The notes beneath the pieces are model-generated. The model had not been told where the DNA came from, made no database searches, and saw only the letters and a program-made list of their open reading frames with translations. The position numbers and the translations under genes were made by a program. A stretch of 45,683 nucleotides of DNA from an uncultured Clostridia bacterium (GTDB lineage Bacteria > Bacillota > Clostridia > Christensenellales > Aristaeellaceae): the NCBI GenBank assembly GCA_946627565.1, contig CAMOVR010000011.1, forward strand, positions 1 to 45,683. Direction: 5' to 3'. Numbering within the stretch: position 1 is the stretch's first letter; each line of letters starts with the position of its first letter. Below, in pieces: positions 24,634-32,857 of this stretch.

Positions 24634-25366
24634 GACTATTCTCCTTCACACAGTTGACATATATTTCAGCGCCGATATCCGGGTAGCGGTCCGTCAGATG
24701 GTACAGTCCATCCAGGACGGTCCGGTCGATGATGTTCTGCCTGACAAGCTCAAACATCTGTTTATGGGAGAAGGGCTTGACGAAGAAGGAGCCTTTCTCA
24801 AGAATCCTGAATCCGCAGCTTTCCACAAGACTGCACAGTTCAGAAAGGTCAAAGACATGGTGCTGCTGAAAGTCGATATTCCGCTTTGAAAAATCCTTCT
24901 CATCCCCAAGCAGTCCCATGACGGTGCCCAGTGTCCGGTGGAAGGACAGGGCATTGGGTACATTGATATGTACCACGGTGTCTTCACTGCAGGTTTTATG
25001 GATATCCTCAAGCATGGCCTGCGGATTTTCCAGCTCATGCAGCAGGGACGTGCAGAGGATGAGGCCGGGCTTTTCTTCAGCTGCTTCTGCTTTGTACTGG
25101 AAAGGCTCCATGTAGCCTGAGATTCTTTCGTCATCCCCGGCCAGCTTCGTGGCATTTTCAAAAAACGCATCGGCAGGCTCAAAAAACAGGTAACGGCTGA
25201 AATCCACATACTGAAAGAGCGGGTCCATGCCGCATCCGATTTCCAGGATGCATTCCGGCCTGTACTTTTCCACGGTTTCCAGTATTTTTTTCCTGCGATA
25301 ATACACCTGAATGTCTTCAAAACCGGTTTCCATGTACCGGTCTTCGTAATCCCGGAGATTCCGCAT
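24626..25366 (-). CDS. Class I SAM-dependent methyltransferase
   Basis: A 246-residue soluble enzyme. The SAM-binding motif I is ILEIGCGMDPLFQY at residues about 40-53, with an acidic motif II in FFEPAD and a motif-IV-like LILCTSLLHELENP at about 100-113. It methylates an unknown acceptor; in this setting a glycan hydroxyl or amine is plausible. It is the first gene of the minus-strand operon, with a promoter at 25400-25427 and a 33-base leader. AGGAATTAAG lies 5-14 bases before the ATG. Confidence 0.88.
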   Translation of the reverse strand: MRNLRDYEDRYMETGFEDIQVYYRRKKILETVEKYRPECILEIGCGMDPLFQYVDFSRYLFFEPADAFFENATKLAGDDERISGYMEPFQYKAEAAEEKPGLILCTSLLHELENPQAMLEDIHKTCSEDTVVHINVPNALSFHRTLGTVMGLLGDEKDFSKRNIDFQQHHVFDLSELCSLVESCGFRILEKGSFFVKPFSHKQMFELVRQNIIDRTVLDGLYHLTDRYPDIGAEIYVNCVKENSHE

Positions 25367-25399
25367 CTTAATTCCTCCATCTCGCGGTGTGGTCCCTTC

Positions 25400-25427
25400 A
25401 TTATACGGGGGAGCAGGGAAAAGTCAA
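25400..25427 (-). promoter_or_regulatory. Promoter of the methyltransferase-acyltransferase-GT2 operon
   Basis: Read on the minus strand: TTGACT (25427-25422), 16-base spacer, TATAAT (25405-25400). It lies 34 bases above the methyltransferase start. Confidence 0.75.
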
Positions 25428-25572
25428 TTGAACAGGAAAACGTGCCAGCGGGATTGATACCCATGTTTTCCGATCCGCTGCAGCATGGAATCAGGCAGAG
25501 GACTGGGCCTGTGGCTGGTTGAAGACTGACAGTGCATGGCGCATCTGCGCGTTTCCATCTCCCGGGGTTTCC

Positions 25573-25602
25573 TTGCGAAGCGGCAGCCGGGTCAGGTATA
25601 AT
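25573..25602 (+). promoter_or_regulatory. Promoter of the acetolactate decarboxylase gene
   Basis: TTGCGA (25573-25578), 18-base spacer, TATAAT (25597-25602), leaving a leader of about 155 bases to the ATG at 25765. Confidence 0.6.
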
Positions 25603-25764
25603 ATCCGCAGCAGCCCTGGAGAACGATTCAGCCGGGCAGTTTGGGACATTTGGGTATACGAATACAGGAAGGCTGGATGCGGCTGCAGCAGAGGATCTTT
25701 CTTATAGCAGCAGGTGCTGCCGGGCTGGTATGCGATTGTATGGGCAACGGGAAAGGTGAAGGCT

Positions 25765-26523
25765 ATGTCACGCTATATGTTCGACGGGAAAACCGGGGAA
25801 GACACATGCATGTACCAGGTATCCACATTGCAGGCCCTGGCACTTGGATATAACAAAACGGTGATCAGTGTGGAAGAACTCCTGAAGCATGGGGATACAG
25901 GACTTGGCACCTTTGAAGGGGTCGACGGGGAAATGATCGTAGCAGACGGGGTCTGCTACTGTGCCGCCGTGGACGGAACGGCAAAGGAGGCACCGCCGGA
26001 TAAGGGCGTGCCCTTCTGTGCTGTATCGTACCTGAAAGGAAGTCGGGTTTTCCGCCTGGAAGATATTGGGAATATCGAAGCGCTGAAAACGATTATGACG
26101 CAGCGCATTGAGGAGATTTTTGGCCTGAACAGCATGCATCTGGTCAGAATCGACGGCAGTTTTGAAAAGGTATGTGCCCGTTCCGAAACAGGAAAGTATA
26201 CGCAGCATGTCACGCTGAAAGACATGCTCCAGGATAACCAGAAAGACTTTGAATTCGATCATGTGGAAGGCACGCTGATTGGCGTATATTTCCCGGATTA
26301 CATGGATGGAATCAATGCCCCCGGCTGGCATCTGCATTTCCTTTCAGCGGACCGCACCAGGGGCGGCCATGTGTTTGACCTGATCATGCGGTCAGGGGAG
26401 ATGAAGATGGACCGAGTAAGCCGCATCGAGATCCAGCTGCCATCTTCTCCATCCTTTGATACCTATTCCCTCAAAAGTGCTTCCCAGGATGAGATCAGGC
26501 AGGTGGAAATGGGGAAAAAATGA
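25765..26523 (+). CDS. budA: Alpha-acetolactate decarboxylase
   Basis: A 252-residue enzyme that turns 2-acetolactate into acetoin and CO2. The family hallmarks are present: MYQVSTLQALALGY, HGDTGLGTFEGVDGEMIVADG and the zinc/catalytic block HLHFLSADRTRGGHVFD (compare the usual GYHLHFISDDRT). Length matches the family. The start at 25765 has AAAGGTGAAGG 4-8 bases upstream. A hydrophobic signal-like frame directly upstream, in another reading frame, recalls exported versions of this enzyme (see findings). It is transcribed from the 25573 promoter, apart from the glycan operons on both sides. A 117-base gap separates it from the AAA gene. Confidence 0.9.
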   Translation: MSRYMFDGKTGEDTCMYQVSTLQALALGYNKTVISVEELLKHGDTGLGTFEGVDGEMIVADGVCYCAAVDGTAKEAPPDKGVPFCAVSYLKGSRVFRLEDIGNIEALKTIMTQRIEEIFGLNSMHLVRIDGSFEKVCARSETGKYTQHVTLKDMLQDNQKDFEFDHVEGTLIGVYFPDYMDGINAPGWHLHFLSADRTRGGHVFDLIMRSGEMKMDRVSRIEIQLPSSPSFDTYSLKSASQDEIRQVEMGKK

Positions 26524-26640
26524 TTTTCTTCAGATGAAAGGCTATCTGCAGGAATCAATCTGAAAAGGATTCCATCTACTCTTAACAGGGCCAAGTTGGG
26601 ACCAAAAGAACAGAGAAACGAATTTGAAAGGAGAATCAAG

Positions 26641-28287
26641 ATGTACTGTCTGAACAGCGGAGAAGGATATAAACTGTTCATGGAGGCGGCTCAGAAGGAT
26701 ACCTACGTGGATAAGACCATGATGATCGATACCCTCTACCGTTATGCGATGACAGCATGCAAATATATCTGTGTCACCAGACCCAGACGATTTGGAAAAT
26801 CCGTCACAGCGAACATGATTGCTGCTTTCTTTGACAGATCTGCCCGCGAGAACAGCCGGAAGCTTTTTGAAAGAAGCAGGGTGGGATCTCTTAAGGAGGA
26901 ACAGGAGAAAATCTGTTCAGAGAATCCTGAAGGCAGTGAAACGGGAAAACTGTGCTGGCCTGTACAGGGCAGTCTGAATGTTATCCGAATCAATATGATT
27001 GATGTACTTACAGATACGGTTCAGACCTATACGGATTTCCGAAACATGCTGGGAAATTTGCTTGTCAAAGATCTCAGAGAACTGTATCCGGATATAGATT
27101 TTTCTGATGATCAGAATATATCAAATTTGCTCAAACAGACAGGCGATAAGTTTGTCTTTGTCATCGATGAATGGGATGCCATCTTTGAGATGCCATTCAT
27201 GCAGCAGGAAGAGGACAGAAAACAGTATCTTCTTTTCCTGAAGGGGCTCCTGAAGGATAAGTTCTATGTGCATTTTGTCTATATGACAGGTATTCTTCCC
27301 ATAGCCAAATATACCAGTGGATCGCCGCTGAATATGTTTCGTGAATTCTCTGCGTTCAAAGACAACCAGTTCTATCCATATTTTGGCCTGTCCCGGGATG
27401 AAATACAGAACCTGATGCAAAGTAAAGGCTTCTCGCAGCCTTCTCTTGAAGAACTGACATTCTGGTACGATGGCTATATCCGGTCGCATGATGGCGAGCA
27501 CATGTTTAATCCCGAGTCTGTCGCATGCGCGCTTGTGGACGGAAAATGTGAAAGCAACTGGACGGGTACAGGTCCTATGAATGAAGTAAGAGATATCATA
27601 CGACACAATGTGCAGGACCTGAGAGAAGATATCATCCGTATGGTGGGTGGAGAGACACTGGAAATAAGTCTGTCAGGTTTTGATGCAGAAAAAGCCAGAG
27701 TGTCTACAAAAGACGAGATTCTTTCTGCCATGGTTGTCTACGGATTCTTAAGTTATTTTAACGGACAGCTGTGCATTCCAAACCATGAGCTGATGCTGAA
27801 GTTCCAGGCGGCATTATCTTCCCGGGACCTGGGACTCAGACAGACGCTGGAGGAATCAAAAAGACTGCTTAAAGCCACACTCTCTCAGAAGGACAGGGAA
27901 GTGGCGGAGATGATCGAGGACATTCACACGCAGAAAATTCCTTTTTTTGCATACCATGACGAGAATTCCCTTGCATGTGTTGTAACCATCGGATATCTGG
28001 CAGCACTGGATGATTACAAAATCACCCGGGAGGATAAGGCAGGAAAAGGATATGCGGATTTCACGTTTGAGCCAAGAAATAACTGTTTCCTTCCCATCAT
28101 TCTGGAACTGAAATACAATCATTCGGTGAAAAATGCCCTGAAGTGTATCAGGGAAAGAGGCTATATCCAGCGCTTTCGTGACTATCCTGAAGTGCTGCTG
28201 GTGGGTATCAATTACAGTGAAAAAACGAAAAAGCATACATGCAGGACGGAACGGGTGGTACCTGCAGATCTGCCGGGGCAGGCCTGA
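26641..28287 (+). CDS. AAA-ATPase-like/PD-(D/E)XK nuclease-like protein (DUF1703 type)
   Basis: A 548-residue protein of the AAA-ATPase-like group common in anaerobes. The N-terminal part has Walker A in TRPRRFGKSVTA (about 45-56) and Walker B in VFVIDEWDAIFE (about 178-189); the middle carries a winged-helix-like linker, and the end a PDDEXK_9-type domain (GKGYADF...PIILELKYN about 495-515, then NALKCIRERGYIQRF). Such genes occur in many copies, spread by transfer, and their role (defence, mobile element or regulation) is not established. Its sequence is AT-richer, with more AAA/ATA-type codons than neighbouring genes, suggesting later acquisition. The start at 26641 has AAAGGAGA 7 bases upstream. 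It is flanked by a terminator at 28349 and stands alone between glycan operons. Confidence 0.85.
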   Translation: MYCLNSGEGYKLFMEAAQKDTYVDKTMMIDTLYRYAMTACKYICVTRPRRFGKSVTANMIAAFFDRSARENSRKLFERSRVGSLKEEQEKICSENPEGSETGKLCWPVQGSLNVIRINMIDVLTDTVQTYTDFRNMLGNLLVKDLRELYPDIDFSDDQNISNLLKQTGDKFVFVIDEWDAIFEMPFMQQEEDRKQYLLFLKGLLKDKFYVHFVYMTGILPIAKYTSGSPLNMFREFSAFKDNQFYPYFGLSRDEIQNLMQSKGFSQPSLEELTFWYDGYIRSHDGEHMFNPESVACALVDGKCESNWTGTGPMNEVRDIIRHNVQDLREDIIRMVGGETLEISLSGFDAEKARVSTKDEILSAMVVYGFLSYFNGQLCIPNHELMLKFQAALSSRDLGLRQTLEESKRLLKATLSQKDREVAEMIEDIHTQKIPFFAYHDENSLACVVTIGYLAALDDYKITREDKAGKGYADFTFEPRNNCFLPIILELKYNHSVKNALKCIRERGYIQRFRDYPEVLLVGINYSEKTKKHTCRTERVVPADLPGQA

Positions 28288-28348
28288 GGCTCTTTGGGAC
28301 GGACAATCTTATGTCCCCCGTGTATGTTTTGATGAATCTGCGTTCCGC

Positions 28349-28377
28349 AGCGCCCTTTAACGGGCGCTTTCTTTTTG
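28349..28377 (+). terminator. Terminator of the AAA gene
   Basis: AGCGCCC (28349-28355) pairs with GGGCGCT (28362-28368) across TTTAAC, then TTTCTTTTT. Confidence 0.8.
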
Positions 28378-28430
28378 CCTGAACATACAAAAACCCGGGC
28401 AGCAGGCAATATGAAGAAAAACCTGCGAGA

Positions 28431-28459
28431 TTGAATGCAGAATGCTTTCATGGTAGAAT
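28431..28459 (+). promoter_or_regulatory. Promoter of the surface-polymer operon
   Basis: TTGAAT (28431-28436), 17-base spacer, TAGAAT (28454-28459), 35 bases before the HAD gene start. Confidence 0.65.
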
Positions 28460-28494
28460 AGGGCGAATTCCATGGAAAGGAAGCAGAAACAGGG

Positions 28495-29148
28495 ATGGAC
28501 CATATACAGGCGGTAGTATTTGACATGGACGGGGTGCTCATTGATGCAAAGGACTGGCATTATGAAGCGCTGAACCGGGCGCTGGGCCTTTTTGGCTATG
28601 GCATCTCCCGCTATGATCATCTGGTGACATATGACGGTCTGCCCACATCGAAGAAACTGCAGATGCTGACGATGGAAAAGGGACTGCCTGCGGGTCTTCA
28701 TGGCTTTATCAATGAAATGAAACAGGCTTACACGGTGGATATGGTGCATACCCGCTGCAAGCCCATGTTTGTGCATGAATACGCTCTTTCAAGACTCAGG
28801 GCAGAAGGGTACCGCATTGCGGTGGCGTCCAATTCGGTCCGCAATACCGTTCAGCTCATGATGGACAAGGCGGACCTGTCCCGTTACCTGGAGTTCTTCC
28901 TGTCCAATCAGGATGTGAAAAAGAGCAAGCCGGATCCTGAGATGTACAATGTGGCTGTGGCCCGCCTGGGGCTTCAGCCTGACCAGGTCATGGTGGTGGA
29001 AGACAACAGGAACGGCATTGCCGCTGCCAGGGCTGCCGGAACCCATGTCATGAAGGTGGAGACTGTCTATGATGTGAACTGGGAAAATATCGCCGCCCAC
29101 CTGAAGCGGTTTGACAGCCTTTATCATGAGAAGGAGATGGACGAATGA
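28495..29148 (+). CDS. HAD-superfamily hydrolase (beta-phosphoglucomutase-like)
   Basis: A 217-residue cytoplasmic enzyme of HAD subfamily I. Motif I is FDMDGVLIDAK (about 9-19) with the nucleophile and general acid Asp residues; motif II AVASNSVRNT (about 103-112); Lys and motif III KKSKPDPEMYN and VVEDNRNGIAAARAAG. Relatives dephosphorylate small sugars or act as phosphoglucomutase. In the operon it could act as a sugar-phosphate phosphatase, or a mutase preparing a sugar 1-phosphate for nucleotide transfer. The gene is first of the seven; it overlaps the next (29145) by the ATGA arrangement, so the two are translated together. Confidence 0.85.
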   Translation: MDHIQAVVFDMDGVLIDAKDWHYEALNRALGLFGYGISRYDHLVTYDGLPTSKKLQMLTMEKGLPAGLHGFINEMKQAYTVDMVHTRCKPMFVHEYALSRLRAEGYRIAVASNSVRNTVQLMMDKADLSRYLEFFLSNQDVKKSKPDPEMYNVAVARLGLQPDQVMVVEDNRNGIAAARAAGTHVMKVETVYDVNWENIAAHLKRFDSLYHEKEMDE

Positions 29149-29882
29149 ACGTACTGCTTCCCATTGCCGGCAGCAATAAGGCCGCCGATACGGAGTACAT
29201 CCGGAGCCTGATGGAAATCGAACGCAAGACTGTGCTGCAGTATGTGATGGAGTCCTTAAGCGATCTGGAAATCGACCGCTTTGTGGTGGTGGTCAACCGG
29301 AAGGATATGGAATCCTGCCGCATTGACGACATCGTCCGCCTGCTGCGGCCGGATGCCCGCATTGTGGTATCTGAAGGTGAGACCAAGGGGGCTGCCTGCA
29401 GCTGCCTGCTGGCCATAGATGAACTTGACCTGAATGATTCCCTGCTCATCGTCAACGGGGAACAGCTGGTGCTGGAACCGCTTCCGTCCATTGTGCGCAC
29501 CTTTGAAGACAGCGGCGACGACGGCGGCATCCTGATTTTTGATGATGTGCACCCCAGATGGTCCTTTGTCAGGACAAACGAACAGGGGTATGTGACGGAA
29601 GCTGCGGAAAAGCGGCCCATCAGCCGCAATGCCACGGCCGGCATCTACTATTTCCGTAAGGCCAGGGACTTTGTATCTGCTGCCATGGCTTCCATCCGCA
29701 AGGATGCCACCGTCAACGGGAAGTTCTATATCTGCCCGGTATACAATGAACTGATTCTTGAACAGAAGCGGATCGGGACCTACCGGATTCCCAAGTCCAG
29801 GTACATCAATTTCCGCTATGAAGACACCCAGAACGCGGAAAAGCTGATCAAGGAATACAGAACGGAGGGGAATGCATGCTGA
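29145..29882 (+). CDS. Degenerate sugar-nucleotidyltransferase paralogue
   Basis: A 245-residue protein that aligns through its length with the canonical nucleotidyltransferase encoded just downstream, for example ETKGAACSCLLAIDEL against VTEGAACTVLLAEHL, and KFYICPVYNELI against EFYVAPVYNEMI. It has lost the nucleotide-binding signature: SNKAADTEYIRS replaces the GRGSRF...PKP loop, and Glu (NGEQLV, about 104-109) replaces the catalytic Asp of NSDQ. It is probably a non-catalytic partner, regulatory subunit or neofunctionalised enzyme. Overlap of 4 bases with the HAD gene and 7 with the next supports stoichiometric expression with them. Confidence 0.8.
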   Translation: MNVLLPIAGSNKAADTEYIRSLMEIERKTVLQYVMESLSDLEIDRFVVVVNRKDMESCRIDDIVRLLRPDARIVVSEGETKGAACSCLLAIDELDLNDSLLIVNGEQLVLEPLPSIVRTFEDSGDDGGILIFDDVHPRWSFVRTNEQGYVTEAAEKRPISRNATAGIYYFRKARDFVSAAMASIRKDATVNGKFYICPVYNELILEQKRIGTYRIPKSRYINFRYEDTQNAEKLIKEYRTEGNAC

Positions 29883-30616
29883 ACATTGTCATTCCCATGG
29901 CCGGCCGCGGGAGCCGTTTTGTGAAGGCCGGTTACACGGTGCCCAAGCCCCTCATTGACATCTACGGGCATCCCATGGTGGAGTATGTGGTGAAAAATGT
30001 GGCGCCCCTTGAGGACCACCGGTTTATCTTCATCTGCCAGAAGGAACACCTGGAACAGTTTGATCTTGAACATACCCTGAGAAGGATTGCCCCGGGGTGC
30101 GAGATCATTCCCATTGACTATGTCACCGAAGGTGCCGCCTGCACCGTTCTTCTGGCCGAACACCTGATTGACACCTCCGATCCCCTGATGATCGCCAATT
30201 CAGATCAGTATGTGGATATGGATATCAACCGGTACAACGCTGCCATGGGGGACAGGGACGGCCTCATCATGACTCTGCCTTCCTCGGATCCCAAGTGGAG
30301 CTATATCCGCTTTGACAGTGAGGGCCTGGTGACCCTTGTCAGGGAAAAGGAAGTCATATCCAGTGAAGCCACGGTGGGCATCTACAACTATGCCCGGGGC
30401 CGGGATTTTGTTTTCTATGCCAAAAAGATGATCCGCAAAAACCTTCGGGTCAACAACGAATTCTATGTGGCTCCCGTCTACAACGAAATGATTGAGGACG
30501 GGCTTAAGATCGGGTATTTCAATGTGGGAGACAACATGTACGGGCTGGGAACGCCGGATGACCTGAATGACTTTATGTCAAGGGATATTTCCCACAGGGT
30601 TTTCCAGGGTACATGA
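29876..30616 (+). CDS. Nucleotidyltransferase (sugar-phosphate NTP transferase)
   Basis: A 246-residue enzyme with the intact nucleotidyltransferase fold: IVIPMAGRGSRF (4-15), PKPLIDIYG with Lys24 contacting the triphosphate, TEGAACTVL (84-92), NSDQYVDMD with Asp110 as metal ligand, and EVISSEATVGIYNY. It joins a sugar 1-phosphate to an NMP, releasing pyrophosphate; the nucleotide and sugar are not determined. The C-terminus lacks the hexapeptide repeat domain of GlmU-type enzymes. GGAGGGG lies before the ATG. It is the likely catalytic member of the tandem paralogous pair. Confidence 0.88.
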   Translation: MLNIVIPMAGRGSRFVKAGYTVPKPLIDIYGHPMVEYVVKNVAPLEDHRFIFICQKEHLEQFDLEHTLRRIAPGCEIIPIDYVTEGAACTVLLAEHLIDTSDPLMIANSDQYVDMDINRYNAAMGDRDGLIMTLPSSDPKWSYIRFDSEGLVTLVREKEVISSEATVGIYNYARGRDFVFYAKKMIRKNLRVNNEFYVAPVYNEMIEDGLKIGYFNVGDNMYGLGTPDDLNDFMSRDISHRVFQGT

Positions 30617-30643
30617 GGAAATACGGGAAAGCAGGATAAGAAT

Positions 30644-31696
30644 ATGGTCAAAGCTGGTATTGTCGGATTCGGATATATGGGAAGATTCCACCTTCGCAAA
30701 TCCCGTCTGTGCGAGGGGATCGAAGTGGTGGCTGTCTACGATGTGGACAAGTCCAAGGCAGGGGAGGCCCAGCAGGAAGGGCTCATCGCCGCCCGCAGTC
30801 TGGATGAACTGCTGGGCATGGAGGAGATCAGCCTGATTCTGGTGTGCACCCCCAATGATTCCCACAGGGATATCACCATTGCCGCCCTCAGGGCCGGCAA
30901 GAACGTGATGTGCGAAAAGCCCGCCACCATGAACGCCCGGGAGGCGGAGGAAGTGGTGGCCGAGGCGGAAAAGGCCGGAAGGTTCTATACCATCCACCAG
31001 AACCGCCGCTGGGATACGGATTATCTTCTGGTAAAGAAGGTGCTTGCCGAAAAAACCATAGGCAATTACACCACCATCAATTCCTGGGTATACGGCCAGA
31101 GAGGCGTGTGCTTCGGATGGCGCGCGGACCCGGAAAAGGGCGGCGGCATGCTGTATGACTGGGGCGTGCACCTCATCGACCAGATGCTGAACCTGTACCC
31201 GGAGTGCAAGGTAGACCGGGTGTTCGGGCGCCTTGAGAGCATCCTGACCCCTGCCGTGGATGACTTTTTTGAAGCCAAGCTGTTTTTTGACAACGGGGTG
31301 TGCGCCAACATCAGCGTGGGCACCTTCTCCCTGCAGGAAACACCCAGGTGGATGGTCTTCGGCGACCGCGGCACTCTGAAGCTGGATGATTTTGACTGGC
31401 TCAGCGGCACCATGGCCAGGATCCGGGAAAAGGTATACGGCTTTGACAGCGTGTATTTCAAGAGCAATCTTGGCCCCAGCAGGACCATGGCACCCCTGGC
31501 CCCTGAGATGATTGAAAAGCTGGAGCTGCCCGTGATTGAGGAAGAGCCCCTGACCTTCTACAGGAACCTGGTGGCCTCCGTGCAGGGGGATGAAACGCCC
31601 TTTGTGACCCACGGGGAAATTGTCAGGGACATGAAGATCATCGATGCCATCAAGCTCTCCGACCAGACCCGCCAGGTGGTTACCCTGGGCATCTGA
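30644..31696 (+). CDS. Gfo/Idh/MocA-family oxidoreductase
   Basis: A 350-residue NAD(P)-dependent dehydrogenase. Residues 1-125 are the Rossmann half, GFGYMGRFH (8-16) and EKPATMN (91-97) with Lys92 at the active site. The second half carries GMLYDWGVHLIDQM and FSLQETPRWMVFGDRG, the usual Gfo/Idh/MocA fold. Family members oxidise a sugar ring carbon or the C3 position of a nucleotide-linked sugar. In this operon it probably makes the keto-sugar that the next enzyme aminates. The start at 30644 follows the nucleotidyltransferase by 27 bases; the ribosome site GCAGGATAAG lies about 6-10 bases upstream. Confidence 0.88.
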   Translation: MVKAGIVGFGYMGRFHLRKSRLCEGIEVVAVYDVDKSKAGEAQQEGLIAARSLDELLGMEEISLILVCTPNDSHRDITIAALRAGKNVMCEKPATMNAREAEEVVAEAEKAGRFYTIHQNRRWDTDYLLVKKVLAEKTIGNYTTINSWVYGQRGVCFGWRADPEKGGGMLYDWGVHLIDQMLNLYPECKVDRVFGRLESILTPAVDDFFEAKLFFDNGVCANISVGTFSLQETPRWMVFGDRGTLKLDDFDWLSGTMARIREKVYGFDSVYFKSNLGPSRTMAPLAPEMIEKLELPVIEEEPLTFYRNLVASVQGDETPFVTHGEIVRDMKIIDAIKLSDQTRQVVTLGI

Positions 31697-31739
31697 TCCC
31701 TGATTACCCACAGCATGGAAAGGAATCTGAAAACACAGT

Positions 31740-32852
31740 ATGGAAAAAATCGAATGGATGAACCTTACCCGGCAGTTTGACGCACACCGGGATGAATGGA
31801 TGGACGCGGTGCGCCGTGTCTGTGAAGAGACAGCCTTTTCAGGCGGAAAGTATGAAGCACAGTTTGAAAAGGACTTTGCCGCCTATATCGGGGCACAGGG
31901 AGCCGCAGCGGTCAGCAACGGCACCCATGCGCTGTTCCTGGCCATGAAGGTACTGGGCATAGGGCCCGGGGATGAGGTCATTGTACCGGCAGACACATTC
32001 ATCGCCACCGCCTGGGGCGTAAGCTACAACGGGGCGGTGCCGGTCTTTGCGGATATCGACCCGGAAACATGGGAGATCGATCCCGTAGATGCCGAAAAGC
32101 GCATCACAGAGAAGACAAAGGCCATTGTGGGCGTCCATCTCTACGGCCAGCCCTTTGACATTGACGCGGTTCAGGCAGTGGCGGACCGCCATGGCCTTAT
32201 GGTCCTTGAGGACTGTGCCCAGGCCCACGGTGCCCGCTACAAGGGACAGAAGGTGGGCGTGAGGACAAAGGCCGGCTGCTTCAGCTTCTATCCGGGCAAG
32301 AATCTGGGGGCCTTCGGGGAAGGCGGCGCTGTGACGTCCCAGGATCCCGAGGTGATCCGGAAGATCCAGATCCTGAAAAACCACGGGGCTGAAAAGCGGT
32401 ACTATCACGATGAACTCGGCTACAACATGCGCCTTGAGGGCATCCAGGGCGCCGTCCTGTCCTGCAAGCTGAAGTGCCTGGACGGCTGGAATGCCAGGAG
32501 AAAGGAAATTGCAGCCATGTACCAGCAGGGGCTTCACAACCCCCGGATCCGCCTGCAGAAACAGCCGGACTTCAGCGATTCGGTCTATCACATCATGGCA
32601 GCCGAAGTGGATGACCGGGACCGTTTCATGGCGTGGATTGAAGAAAACGGCGTCACCGCCGGCATCCATTATCCGATTCCCTGCCATCTTCAGAAGGCCT
32701 ACAGCTTCCTGGGATACAGGGAAGGGGACCTGCCTGTGGCGGAAAAGCATGCCAGGTGCTGTGTGTCCCTGCCCATGTATCCGGAACTGAGGGACGATGA
32801 AGTGGCCTATGTCATCGACGTCATCAACCGCTACGGAACCGCGGGAGTCTGA
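31740..32852 (+). CDS. DegT/DnrJ/EryC1/StrS-type PLP aminotransferase
   Basis: A 370-residue enzyme that transfers an amino group, usually from glutamate, onto a keto-sugar. PLP residues are visible: VSNGTHALFLAM (58-69), LEDCAQAHGA with Asp158, and FSFYPGKNLGAFGEGG where Lys187 forms the internal aldimine. The C-terminus (HYPIPCHLQKAYSFLGYREGDLP...RCCVSLPMYPELRDDEVAYVIDVI) is typical of the sugar aminotransferase clade. Its position after a Gfo/Idh oxidoreductase suggests the oxidation-transamination step of an amino sugar. A 43-base gap precedes it, with AAAGGA about 14-20 bases before the ATG, a rather distant ribosome site. Confidence 0.92.
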   Translation: MEKIEWMNLTRQFDAHRDEWMDAVRRVCEETAFSGGKYEAQFEKDFAAYIGAQGAAAVSNGTHALFLAMKVLGIGPGDEVIVPADTFIATAWGVSYNGAVPVFADIDPETWEIDPVDAEKRITEKTKAIVGVHLYGQPFDIDAVQAVADRHGLMVLEDCAQAHGARYKGQKVGVRTKAGCFSFYPGKNLGAFGEGGAVTSQDPEVIRKIQILKNHGAEKRYYHDELGYNMRLEGIQGAVLSCKLKCLDGWNARRKEIAAMYQQGLHNPRIRLQKQPDFSDSVYHIMAAEVDDRDRFMAWIEENGVTAGIHYPIPCHLQKAYSFLGYREGDLPVAEKHARCCVSLPMYPELRDDEVAYVIDVINRYGTAGV

Positions 32853-32857
32853 GACAG

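Larger units (their letters stand above)
25367..25764. other. Divergent intergenic region with two promoters
   Basis: A 398-base gap between the minus-strand glycan operon and acetolactate decarboxylase. It holds a promoter for each direction (25400-25427 minus, 25573-25602 plus). A possible signal-peptide-like frame starts at 25677 just before the decarboxylase (see findings). No other gene was found. Confidence 0.6.
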
